Shown: positions 9,112-18,269 of the stretch, in pieces | Layout of the letters: every line of letters starts with the position of its first letter | Numbering within the stretch: position 1 is the stretch's first letter | DNA from: Haplomitrium mnioides | Lineage: Eukaryota > Marchantiophyta > Haplomitriopsida > Calobryales | Length of the DNA: 27,885 nucleotides | Assembly (NCBI GenBank): GCA_049999725.1 | Contig: JBNGIS010018826.1 | Span: forward strand, 1 to 27,885 | Reading direction: 5' to 3' | Notes under the pieces: model-generated | Told to the model about the DNA's origin: nothing | What the model saw: the letters and a program-made list of their open reading frames with translations, nothing else | Database searches by the model: none | Translations under genes and position numbers: made by a program

Positions 9112-9265
9112 TGCAAATCCTATGCGCACATAGGATTTGTTCTTGTTCCTTTTAAACTAGTGGCAACAAACGTCATAACAAGCTATCATATTAGTGTTGT
9201 TGTATTGGTCCTATGCGCGCATACGATCAGTTGTTGTCTCCACTCATTCTAAACGCTCAGAGGAT
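9112..9265 (+). repeat. Palindromic repeat units inside intron 2 of the DUF7869-type gene
   Basis: Two clear cores, AATCCTATGCGCACATAGGA (about 9117-9136) and GGTCCTATGCGCGCATACGA (about 9209-9228), plus a degenerate third unit near 9250. All lie within the inferred 763-base intron 8746-9508. Confidence 0.75.
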
Positions 9266-9508
9266 GTGTTCTTGTAACCTTTGTTTGCAAATCTTGTTTT
9301 TCTCCTTTTGAAATAGATTTTCCTTTTTTTCAAATTGCCTAAAGTTTATTCTTAATATTTTGCAAAGTTTTTCACTTCTATGAATTCAAACATTTGTTTA
9401 AGATGACTTGAATGTTTGTGACACCTGAGGTTGTGTTTTGAAGCTACAAACACTGACATATATTTTGTTGAACTACTCTTTTGTCCTTTGTGCTTTGTGA
9501 TCATGCAG

Positions 9509-10506
9509 CCAAATATAATCACCAATTGTTTCTTCATCATGACCAATAAATGAAAGAAAGAACAAAACTTGCAAACCATCAAAGAAAATGTTATGTTGAT
9601 GGTCAAAAGTACTTGGGAATTGTCATTAATGGAATGGATCAGAAGAAAATTTCTATTCCACAATGGCCTTTGCCACCAAAAAGCATTGATAAAGATTGCT
9701 TGGTGGGTGTGTATGTTGTTAGTGCCTTAATATTCAATCATGCTCTTTCTTTGAGGGTCTTTTTAATGTATGGAAACTTGAGAAGCGATTCTAATTTGAT
9801 AGTTACTCTACTCAACAAAATATTATATGACTTTGAAGGCTTGATGCCTCCAACTTTGTATCTTCAGTTGGACTACATGACATAAGAGAGTAATAATTCT
9901 ATCTTGTTTGGATATTTTAGTCTCCTTACTGCCAAGAATGTTTTTCAAAAAATCAAGGTGGTTAATCTCATGGTTGGCCATACCCATGATCAAACCAATC
10001 AAATGTTCAGCTGATTCCTGAAACGTTTAAAATGTATCAAAGATTTCATGATTACGAGTCTTAGTGAGGTGCTTCAATTATCTTTTAATCCTAAACTTTA
10101 GGTGACTATTTTGTTGGAAACTTGGGATTTCAAAATGTTTGTGTAGCAATGTCCCTCTCTGGCTCAAAGGATACATGATATTACTTTTAATCAACAATTC
10201 AAGTTCTAGTTAAATAATTGCAAGGCAAAGATTTGGAGCAAACAATTTTCACCAGATGAATTTTGGTTATCTGTGGATGGTATTTGTCAACTCAAGTGCC
10301 TACCTGAAGTGGTCAGAGAAATTTTGAGTTCAATGTTAATTCCTCTCAAGGCATATTTTGAAATCAAACGATCTCAAAAGGAAGAAAGAGAAGTGGATGT
10401 CGAGAAAAAAGTATTTTCAATAAAGGACAACATAAGTGAGAATTATTACAAGTTCTTTACAGATTCTGATATTCAATGGTGGAATGACTTTCTTCTTGCC
10501 CAATAA
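9509..10506 (+). pseudogene. Exon 3 of the DUF7869-type gene, transposase-like core
   Basis: The core runs in one frame with substitution stops only. The acidic positions are Asp in GMDQ (9637-9639), Asp in LQLD (9871-9873), and GHTHD (9976-9990). Their order and neighbouring hydrophobic strands resemble the first, second and third acidic positions of an RNase H-fold nuclease. LQLD is normally followed by Asn; here it is Tyr. After the core come LSFNP, TWDFKMFV, RIHDITFNQQFKF and FSPDEFW, as in the family. A Lys-rich tail, KRLRPTPLKKR in a shifted frame at about 10508-10540, may be a nuclear localisation signal. Confidence 0.75.
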
Positions 10507-10633
10507 GAGATTGCGACCTACGCCTTTGAAAAAAAGAAACGAGGACTCGAGTAGTCTTTGTCCTTCCACAAGTTCTACTTCTCATATACAACCCTCAAGC
10601 TTCTTCATACAAAGACTACCGATTAAAACTTAA

Positions 10634-11071
10634 TTTGTACACAAGTCATATACTCTTTTATAGATCTTGAGACCTTTGTTTGGTTGAATCATGTCTAAAA
10701 CTTGGAGATGTTTCTTGTTTACAATCTTATTTCAGTCTCTTTAGCTACTCTCTTTTTGATTCTGAACTATGATACATTTGTGCATATGCTTCATTGAACT
10801 ATGAAATATTTCTTAATGGTGAAACCTTTTTGAAAGCCCACGTTAACTTTTGATTGCATGGATTTTCAACTACAAGTGAAAGCTTTTTTCTTTCTTGAAC
10901 TTTAAAATAAAGCTCCTAAATCCATGCAATGTTTCATTTTTTTCGTTTTTGTGTTTACCATTTCAAACTCATTCCCTTGACTTCTAGTCCATTTGGGCAT
11001 TTTCTTTATGTTTTGTAAATTTTTTCCAAGAAAAAAGTTTGAAAGAGCACCATGTCTATGCATGCTTAGAG
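10634..11071. other. 3' flank of the DUF7869-type gene and right subterminal region, no gene seen
   Basis: AT-rich, no coding frame of note. A possible poly(A) hexamer AATAAA lies at 10906-10911. The stretch is matched in inverse orientation by 27090-27430 of copy 3, so it belongs to the transposon. Confidence 0.55.
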
Positions 11072-11171
11072 NNNNNNNNNNNNNNNNNNNNNNNNNNNNN
11101 NNNNNNNNNNNNNNNNNNNNNNNNNNNNNNNNNNNNNNNNNNNNNNNNNNNNNNNNNNNNNNNNNNNNNNN
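11072..11171. other. Assembly gap (100 N)
   Basis: Exactly 100 N in the right subterminal AT-rich region. The matching interval of copy 3 (about 26810-27015) is intact and about 200 bases long, so the placeholder probably understates the missing sequence. Confidence 0.95.
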
Positions 11172-11299
11172 CTCTATCATGCTTGTTGAAACGGCCAAAA
11201 ACAAGCCTAAAAAACTCATGTACTTTTTTTTTATAAAAAATAACCTTATTTTTTTAATGTTTTTGACCTCAAAAATCATAATTTTCTCCAAAAAAGAAC

Positions 11300-11346
11300 G
11301 TTCATGTTTTGAATAGCCTAATCCTAGTTCAAAGTACCGGCTATTC
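11300..11346 (-). repeat. Terminal inverted repeat, right end of copy 2
   Basis: On the minus strand it reads AATAGCCGGTACTTTGAAC, then TAGGATTAGGCTATTC. It is matched closely by copy 3 at 26624-26670 and, in its outer part, by the left-type ends. Beyond it the two right-type copies stay similar for well over 100 bases. Confidence 0.75.
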
Positions 11347-11349
11347 AAA

Positions 11350-11990
11350 GTGGAGGATGTTTTTGTTGTCAACAGCTTGGTCATATGATTGCAAGGTGCC
11401 TACGTTGCCAAGGTCGACCATGTACTCTTGTTCAAACAGCAACTGTAGAAGAAGAAAATCATAGAAACAACCAACCTTTGTAAAGATAGTCGAGCGGTTT
11501 ATTGAGAATTTCATTAGTTTTCAATGGAATGAAAGGCTCGACAAGAATTAGAAGCACCTTGTTTTGTCTAGACAGTATGGTTGATTAGCATTATCGTAGA
11601 ATCTTAGTTGATTGTAGAAGTTTGTAAAATTTCATGTCATTAGGCTTTGCAAAGAAAATCAAAGCTAAAACTTTGTCTATCTAGGATAGTTTTGAGACTA
11701 TGGTTGATGGCCAAAAACATAGGGTATTCTACTTACACAAGCCATTTCTTCTAAGGATTAGCAAAGAGTTTGAAGAATATATGGATTTTATTATTGCACC
11801 CGTACAATATGACATTATTTTGGGCTTGTCTTGGCTTGAAGATCGATCCGCTCAAGTTGATTGGGAAAAATGACAAACTCAAGTTACTTTACAAGGAAAG
11901 CAAGTTCTTTTGGAGAATCCGGCACTGTTGGTGAAGAGGTTCAAATCAACTCAACATAATGTTTTGATGGAGAAAGAGTTGTCTATTTTT
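11350..11990 (+). pseudogene. Gag zinc knuckle and protease region of the chromovirus
   Basis: A CCHC knuckle (CFCCQQLGHMIARC, about 11356-11397) binds RNA in Gag. The protease follows: ILVDC stands where ILVDSG is expected, so the active-site Ser-Gly context is altered. NFMSLGFAKKIKAK and MVDGQKHRVF then follow as in the copy at 16461-21716. The segment with GLSWLEDRSAQVDWEK closes the protease region. Stops are present. Confidence 0.75.
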
Positions 11991-12039
11991 GTTATGTCGA
12001 TCAAGCTTATCGTGGACTTGAATAAGAAGGGAGGGAAAT

Positions 12040-12560
12040 ATGTAACAAATTAAATGACGGATGATATTTTGAAGGAGTTTTTAAATGTGTTTCCAAATGA
12101 TTTGCCAAAAGGGTTGCCGAATGATCGTGGAATGCCTTTTTCAATTGAGTTCATATCAGAAATTACTCCGTATAATTGGTCTATATACTAGTGATCGCCA
12201 CAAGAGTTGGAAGAGCTTTGCAAGACCTTGATGAATCTTCTTGAGAAGGATTTCATTCAACATAGTACTTTGCTTTGGGGAGCACCGGTATTCTTTGTAC
12301 CAAAGAAAGTTTTGGTGAGAATTGTTTAAACTTTTAAGCACCAAACTCTCTTTGTCTACTACTTATCATCTTCAAACAGATGGGCAAATGGAGTGTGCTA
12401 ATCGCATTGTGGAGAATATGCTTCTTGCGTTCATGAATGTTCATCACACCGATTGGGATAGTTTCTTATCGGTTCTGGAGTTCACTTACAACAACTCTAA
12501 ATAAGCAAGTATTGGGTTTTTTTTTTCTTAATTTGGGTTGACATCCTCTTGTTCTCGATG
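12040..12560 (+). pseudogene. Start of reverse transcriptase joined to the end of integrase
   Basis: The region up to about 12309 reads like the first fingers of RT (LEKDFIQHST, GAPVFFVPKK). It then continues directly with the integrase segment LVRIV..FKLLSTKLSLSTTYH, DGQMECANRIVENML and HHTDWDSFLSVLEFTYNNS. The integrase catalytic Glu is present in QMEC. Relative to the copy at 22716-26623, roughly 1.7 kb is missing, and AGAAAG at the junction is a likely microhomology. Confidence 0.8.
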
Positions 12561-12969
12561 GTTTGCTTTCTCTTTTTTTTTTTCAATGTTCAAAGTATTT
12601 CTACCTTTTTGTCTCATTTATCTTCTTCTTTGCAAGATGCTTGCAACCATCTTTTAGTTGTTCAAAATTGACAAAAACAATATGCTGATAACTGTTGTTG
12701 TTATTACTTTTATGTTTTAGATAACCAAGTTATATTATCTACTCATGATCTCCCATTGTCTTTAGATACTCAAGTCTGTAAGTTATCTCTTACTTGAATT
12801 GGTCATTTCTTTATTTTTAAGGTTATTTCTCCCATTGCTAATAAACTTGATTTCCTCTTCATATGAAGATTCATCCTGAGCTCTATATCTATAAACATAA
12901 GCTTTTTATCAGTAGTCCATCTTCTTTTCCAAATTCTGTTCAACTTCCTCATCAAGCTATTGTTCTTGA

Positions 12970-13150
12970 TGATCATGAAGAATTTGAGGTTGATTGCATT
13001 TTAGCAAAAGGAGTTATTAAGCGAGGGCGTCATCGATAAGTTCAATACAAGGTTTTGTGGAAAGGCTATCTACTTCATGATGCTACTTAGAAACCTTCTT
13101 CAAATCTTGAGAATGCTGAACAAGCTATTCAAATATTTGAAAGTTGCGGC
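12970..13150 (+). pseudogene. Chromodomain at the polyprotein C-terminus
   Basis: Readable with two stops: VDCILAKGVIK, then VQYKVLWKGYLLHDAT, then a stop at the conserved Trp of WEP, then LENAEQAIQIFES. This is the canonical YxVxWxGY...TWEP...L.NA pattern of the chromodomain, which identifies the element as a chromovirus. Confidence 0.8.
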
Positions 13151-13187
13151 AATAACAAGAACGTCATCAATTAGAAGGCAAGAATTA

Positions 13188-13573
13188 TGTATTAGTACAA
13201 GTATAAGGTTGTGTTATTTATAAGAAAATAGAGAAGAGTGAAGAAAGTGGTAGAGAGTCACTTTTAGGGTTGAGATAAGATTACTTGCCTTCCAAGTCAC
13301 TTTGAGTAGAAAGTCACTTTAAGGGTTGAAATTAGAAGTGACTTGTAAGTGAAGAATGAAGGATGAAACCCTCATCTCATGTATAAATAGAAGGGCCTCA
13401 CAGCCCCACTTCTCATTTTGGAGTTTCTCTTAATTTGGTTTGGCTCTTTGTTTGCTTGGCTTTGGCTAGCACTCTTAGCTTTTGTTTTATTATTGTCGTT
13501 GAGCTGTGTAACTCTATTGGTATTATCTTGAAGTTGTTTCTCATTTGGAAGTTGGTCTTTGAGTTCTTTTACA
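13188..13573 (+). repeat. Chromovirus 3' LTR
   Basis: 386 bp, from TGTATTAGTACAAG to GAGTTCTTTTACA. It contains TATAAATAG near 13382 as a probable promoter box. A purine-rich stretch (agaaggcaagaa) directly precedes it, at the polypurine-tract position. Confidence 0.85.
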
Positions 13574-15472
13574 AAAGGGTACTTCTACCAAGAAGAGGAA
13601 ATAGAGCACTCCAAAGAGTTTGGAGATGAAGGACCACATGCCTAAAAAGGGCTGGCAATTTTAGATTCTTAGCCATATAATTTTGCTAGTTTTGTTTTCA
13701 GCAGACCACTAAAGTAGTAACGGCAGTACAATAAGTAGAAGTACAACAAGTAAAACGATGGGGTGAGCTACTACAATCTAGACTTGTGGGCACTGAGGCA
13801 TAAACAAATGTACTTCGTTAGAAGGAACAATAAGAATGTAGAGAGCTGCTCCCAACCATGTATGCCAATCTAATTCTTTGTTGAAGACGAGGTGTTTACG
13901 TGGATGCTTCACACTTTGAAGGGGAGTTATGTCAGATGGTTGGGAACAAGGTTACCATGAAGTTTTTCAATTTCAGTCTAAATAACCTACTTTTGGAGAT
14001 ATTGAAGACACATCTTTTTGCTCAAGGAGCTGAACAATACAAAAAGAGAACAAAGAACCAAAGGAAGGTGATGATTGATTGAGGTGATGGATTATGACCC
14101 AGATTCATGATGCAAGAGCTACGCTAATATTCCTCAGCAATGCAGCTTGATTGCACCAAGAGGAGACTTTGTAGATACTTTACAAAAGGACTTATGATGA
14201 AGCTATTGTGAGATGAATCCAAGGGGCCAAAACATAGCAAAGGAGTGAAGTATAATGGAGCAAGGAAATAATTGATGATTCAAAAGTTGATTAAGAGGCT
14301 AATGCACCTTGGGCCATTACATTCTCAACTTTTGATGCCATGGCATAGCTTGTTAGAAAGAGGACAGGAATGCACTCTTAGTGCAAGTTCAATCAAAGAA
14401 AATGATGAAGAAATAAGAATGCAAGATTCTTGGGAAGCCGGCAACAACACAGAGTCTGATCAGGCTCAATTGGGTTCAAGTGGGTTTTTTTTCCTTTCTA
14501 TTTGATCTCTTCTCTTGGGGTTTTGTCATTTCTATTGGGTCTGGTCAAGCTATGGAGTTGATTGTATGACTTGCTCTTTTCTTGTCAAGTGCGACGATCC
14601 AACTTCGCCATTGAAAATGATGTCGGGCAGTGCTCATTCGGAAAAAGTAAATGATTAGGTCAGACTATCATTTTGATACAACTTGTCTTTTTTTGCATTA
14701 GATGCGATGGTCCAACTTCCTTATAAAAGATGGCGTTAGGCAGTGTCTTATCGGGTCTGATGTCGCTTATTGGGTCCGATCTAATTTTCAGGCTTGTCAG
14801 ATCTTGCTTTTTGGCCTATGCCAATCTTTTCTTCTGAGATCAGTTCTACCATGGAGGGCTCCATTACCGTTTATAAGGAATCAGGACATATGTTGCCATT
14901 TGAGAAACTGGCACTCTAAAAACGAAGAACACTACGATGTGACGCTAATCCACAATGCCATGGAATTGGTTGCACCAATGACGTAATTAAACATATAGTC
15001 ACAAAGGAGAGTTGAGACACAAAGTTATTGGACCTACCACCATCCGAGCAACTCAATGTAGAAGTTATTGCGCCCTTAATGAAATTATCATCAGAAGTTG
15101 GTAAGCAAAGTTAGAAATTGAAGGAGGTCAGATTTGGCCTACAAAAGGTTCAACTGGTCTATAATACAAGGCGATTGTCGCTTGTAGGGGGAATAACGGT
15201 AGATAAGAAGCATAGTAGAGGGACCAAAATGATGGGAGTGAAAGCATGGAGGAACAATAGGAGCCAAAGGAGGTTGAGGTGAGTGTGTAGAGGCAAACGT
15301 GGGCACTTCATTGGAGGAGACCTAGATCGATAAGGTGAGCTAAATTGAGAGCAGTAGGCTCTAGTATGGGGTGGATTTGCCTAAGCAACAAGGAGACTCG
15401 TGAGTGGCGCCACTTTTTTAGTTGTCTACACCCACAAGCCTAGCATTGGTAGGCTGTTAATCAATCAAGCAG
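13574..15472. other. Unrecognised region, probably degraded retroelement sequence
   Basis: Base composition is less AT-rich than the transposon, and only short broken frames exist (13900-14082, 14272-14505, 14702-14986). None gives a domain I can name. A phrase near 13855-13880 (PTMYANL) recalls the 'YANL' segment of plant retroelement-associated proteins, but that is weak. A palindromic GTGGCGCCAC at about 15404-15413 resembles the start of a Tat/Athila-type primer site, also weak. It may be the other part of the Tat/Athila-like element seen at 606-1410. Confidence 0.35.
14590..14755 (+). repeat. Imperfect direct repeat, two copies about 112 bp apart
   Basis: Copies at about 14590-14643 and 14702-14755 share the pattern GCGAYGRTCCAACTTC, then AAARATG, then a GTCGGGCAGTG-like end. 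Copy number in the window is two. Function unknown. Confidence 0.6.
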
Positions 15473-15887
15473 TCTAAAAAAACTCAAGGACCAACTTCCA
15501 AATAAGTAACAACTTTAAGGTAGCTCTAATAGCGTTACACAACTCAATATCAATAAGCAAACAAAAGCCAAGAGTGCTAGGCAAAGCCAAGCAACCAAAG
15601 AGCCAAACCAAATTGAAAGGAACTCCATAATGAAGAGTGGAGCTATAAACCCCTTTTATTTATACAAGAGAAGAGAGTGTCATCCCCCTTTCTTCACTTA
15701 CAAGTTACTTTTAATTTAAGCCCTAAATTGATCACTTAGAAGTCACCTTTAATTTCAACCCTAAAACTCTAAAAGTGACTTTGAAGGTAAGTAATCTTAT
15801 CTCAACCCTAAAAGTGACCCTCTTCTACTTCCTTTACTCCTCTCTATTTTCTTAAAAATAACACAACCTTATGCTTGTATTATTGCA
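15473..15887 (-). repeat. Chromovirus LTR (3' LTR of a minus-strand element)
   Basis: About 415 bp, matching the 1411-1796 LTR subfamily (shared ccaacttccaaat phrase). Termini are degraded (TCTA and TGCA on the plus strand, where TGTA and TACA are expected). An extra repeat of the AAGTCACCTTTAATTTC phrase makes it longer. Confidence 0.8.
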
Positions 15888-16455
15888 TAATCTCCTCCTT
15901 CTAATCAATAATGCCATTGTTATTGAGTAACCTCTTGAGCATTCTCAAGATTTGACAAAGGTTCCCAAATAGCATCATGAAGTGGATAGCCTTTCTATAA
16001 AACCTTGTATTGAATTTGTGGATGTTGCTCTTGTTGATAACTCTTTTTGCCAAAATTTGGTCTACTTCCAATTCTCCATGATAATAAAAAACAATAGCCA
16101 AAGGAGGAAGTTGAACACGATTTGGAAAAAAAGATGGACTATGAACAAAAGGCTTAAGTTTAGAGACATGAAATACAAGATGAATCTTTATATAAAGAGG
16201 AAGATCAAGTTTATGGACAACGAGAGAAATAACTTGAGAAATAGAGAAAGGACCAATCTAAGTAGGAGATAACTTACAAAATTTAGTATATAAGAACAAT
16301 AGAAGATCATGAGTAGATAACATAACTTGGTCACCTAAAACAAAAAAGCAATCACAACGACGGGTATTGACATATTGTTTTTGTCAATTTTGAGCAATAG
16401 TAAGATGTTGCAAAGAAGAAGATAAACGAGACAAAAAGGTATAAATACTTGGAAC

Positions 16456-16460
16456 ATTGG
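16456..16460. repeat. Target-site duplication, left copy (ATTGG)
   Basis: Five bases directly before the left LTR, identical to 21717-21721. Five bases is the usual size for Ty3/Gypsy integration. Confidence 0.85.
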
Positions 16461-16851
16461 TGTAAAAGAATCTCAAAGACCAAATCCAAATGAGTAAGAA
16501 CTCATGGTGAACTCTAATAGAGTTCTTCAACCAAAAGCAACTCAAGATCCAAGCTAAGACCAAGAGTGCAAGCAAAAGCCAATCAACCAAAGAACCCAAG
16601 TGATTCGAGAGGAACTCTAGAATGAGGAGTGGGGCTAAGAAGCCCTTCTATTTATACAAGAGAAGAGGGTGTCTTCCCTCTTTCTTCACTTACAAGTCGC
16701 CTCTAATTTCAGCCCTAAAGTTGACTCTCTACCAAAAGTGACTTCAAAGACAAGTAATCCAATCTTAACCCTAAAAGTGACTCACTACCACTTCATTCAC
16801 TCCTCTCTATTTTTTTTATAAATAGCACAACCTTATGCTTGTACTGTTACA
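16461..16851 (-). repeat. 3' LTR of the full-length chromovirus
   Basis: 391 bp, TG...CA in element sense, with TATAAATAG (minus strand, near 16655). Flanked outside by ATTGG. Confidence 0.9.
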
Positions 16852-16866
16852 TAATCCCCGCATTCT
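16852..16866 (-). other. Polypurine tract of the full-length chromovirus
   Basis: On the minus strand GAATGCGGGGATTAT directly precedes the 3' LTR. A G-rich tract at this place primes plus-strand cDNA synthesis in Ty3/Gypsy elements. Confidence 0.6.
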
Positions 16867-16869
16867 AGT

Positions 16870-17065
16870 TGATGACGTTCTCGTCATTGCTACAACGTTC
16901 AAAAATTTTAATAGCTTCTTGAGCATTCTCAAAATTTGAAGAAGGTTCCTAAGTAGCATCATGAAGTGGATAGCCTTTCCACAAAACCTTGGATTAAACT
17001 TGTGGATGCCGCTCTCGCTTGATAACTCTTTTTGCCAAAATGAGGTCTACTTCAAATTCTTCATG
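16870..17065 (-). pseudogene. Chromodomain of the full-length chromovirus
   Basis: On the minus strand VLWKGYPLHDAT, then a stop in place of the conserved Trp before EP, then NFENAQEAIKIFE. The stop at this Trp also occurs in the copy at 12970-13150. Confidence 0.75.
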
Positions 17066-17346
17066 ATAATAAAGAAAAATGATCGGAGGAGGAAGTTGAA
17101 CACGATTTAGGTAAGAAGATGGAATAGGAACAAAGGCTTAAGTTTAGACACATGGAACACATGATGAATCTTTATATGAAGAGAAAGATCAAGTTTATAA
17201 GCAACGAGAGAAATAACTTGAGAAATAAAGAAAGGACTAATCAAAGCAGGAGATAACTTATGGACCTGAGTATCTAAAGACAATGCAAGATTATGAGTGG
17301 ATAACATAACTTAGTCACCTAAAACATAAGAGCAATCATGATGACT

Positions 17347-18120
17347 TTAATAGACAAACAGTTTTTGCCACTTTTGAGTAATAACAAGATGGTTTCTGGC
17401 ATCTTGCAATGAGGAAGATAAAAAAGACAAAAAGGTAAAAAGACTAACAACATTGGAAGACAAAGGAGAAAGAAAACCATCGAGAACAAGAGGATGTTGA
17501 CCAAAATTAAGAAAGAAAGGAGAAAAACCAGTACTTGCTTGTTTGGAGGTGTTGTTTGCAAACTCCACAACCAGTAAAAAACTATCCCAATCCGTATGAT
17601 GAACATTGATAAATGCTCGAAGCATATCCTCCATAGTGCGATTTTTCGGTTTGGTTTGCCCATCTCTTTGAAGATGATACGTTGTAGATATAGATAGTTT
17701 GGTACCCAAAAGTGTGAATAACTCTTGCCAAAACTTCCTAGTGAATTGTGGATCTCTATCAGATATAAGTACCTTTGGCATTCCACGATATCGGAAGACT
17801 GTATCAAAATAAATCTTCTCCAATTGTGGAGCATCCACCGTATCCATTATCGGTGCTAGATGAATTTGCTTACTTAGCTTATCCACAAACACCACGATGG
17901 CCATAAACCCACAAGGCATGGTTGGAAGCAAAGTGATAAGATCCAAACTTACATGTTCCCACCAAGCAGTAGGAATCGATAATGGTTGTAGAAGACCAAC
18001 TGGTTTTTGATTTGAAGCCTTGTTTCATTGACAACTTTCACAAGAACGAACAAAGCCATGAACATCTCGAGCTAGGTTTGGCCACCACCAAGTCCGTTGA
18101 AGCAACTCCATGGTCTTGTC
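17347..18120 (-). pseudogene. Integrase of the full-length chromovirus, catalytic Glu replaced
   Basis: The zinc-binding remnant is near 18060-18020 (RSCESCQ). The core runs 17946-17347: IVVFVDKLSKQIHLAP carries the first Asp region, LISDRDPQFTRKFW the second Asp. The expected QTE motif reads DGQTKPKNRT, so Lys stands in place of the catalytic Glu (near 17655). The core ends HHTDWDSFLLVVEFA. Without the Glu the strand-transfer reaction should fail; GAG to AAG is a single G-to-A change. Confidence 0.85.
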
Positions 18121-18269
18121 TACTCCAAGATCCCTAAAAATTGGAATATCATGTGCTTCTTGTAAACGTGCTATTCGAAGCGCATCATCTTGAAGAAAAT
18201 ATATTTGATGACTTTGATAAAAAATTCCATCCCGAATGGAAAATTTATGATACTCACACTCTTAGACCG

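Larger units (their letters stand above)
7027..10506 (+). pseudogene. DUF7869-type, transposase-like protein, three-exon pseudogene
   Basis: Model: exon 1 7027-7140, intron 7141-7491, exon 2 7492-8745, intron 8746-9508, exon 3 9509 to the stop at 10504-10506, with a possible frame-shifted tail to 10633. Splice sites are GAG|GTAAGC to ACACAG (phase 0 to 0) and AAAAG|GTAGC to ATGCAG (phase 1 to 1). Exon 2 has the SCCQNNCLSLCKTEF cysteine segment and RRAFKLILAVGNDRIERI. Exon 3 has NGMDQKK, LYLQLD and VGHTHDQTNQMFS, then SPDEFW and QWWNDF. This order is that of DUF7869-containing proteins, which look like mobile-element proteins; the catalytic reading is my inference. About fourteen in-frame stops and one frameshift (near 8060-8110) inactivate it. 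Nearly all the rest stays in frame, so the gene decayed mostly by substitution. Confidence 0.75.
2409..11346 (+). mobile_element. Candidate two-gene DNA transposon, copy 2 (both ends present)
   Basis: About 8.94 kb between two imperfect inverted copies of one terminal motif, sharing TACTTTGAAC and a second GCTA(C/T)T block. Inside are two divergent genes: ParB-like plus methyltransferase-like (minus) and DUF7869-type (plus), with a divergent promoter between them. Palindrome arrays lie in the left end and in four inferred introns. Partial copies with the same termini occur at 1-605 and 26624-27885, which independently supports both boundaries. No target-site duplication is visible. The two flanks are chromovirus fragments in opposite orientations, so this locus has been rearranged since insertion. 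Both genes are broken. Confidence 0.75.
11347..13573 (+). mobile_element. Chromovirus with an internal RT-to-integrase deletion, 5' part missing
   Basis: Starts in the Gag zinc knuckle and passes through protease and the start of reverse transcriptase. At about 12309 it jumps straight into the second half of the integrase, then continues through a chromodomain to a 3' LTR at 13188-13573. The 5' LTR and most of Gag are absent, the element being cut by the right end of transposon copy 2. The LTR subfamily is the same as that at 1411-1796. Confidence 0.85.
15473..16460 (-). mobile_element. 3' portion of a chromovirus, target of the full-length element
   Basis: LTR plus the coding 3' end with a chromodomain (about 15920-16060 on the minus strand). 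It stops at the ATTGG target site of the element at 16461-21716. The sequence on the far side of that element is not the expected continuation beyond the first seven bases (attggaa). Confidence 0.75.

Noticed and set aside
3364-10506. A genetic code in which TAG/TAA are sense codons
   Set aside because: Frameshifts, TGA stops, a decayed splice donor and changed catalytic residues in neighbouring retroelements show ordinary pseudogene decay.
10436-10633. Independent small gene at the end of the DUF7869 gene
   Set aside because: Its first half overlaps the conserved DUF7869 C-terminus in another frame. Only the last 35 or so codons look real, best explained as the tail of the same protein after a frameshift.
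2409-11346. Helitron or CACTA element
   Set aside because: The ends are inverted repeats without CACTA or the TC...CTRR hairpin pattern, and neither gene resembles a Rep/helicase or a CACTA transposase.
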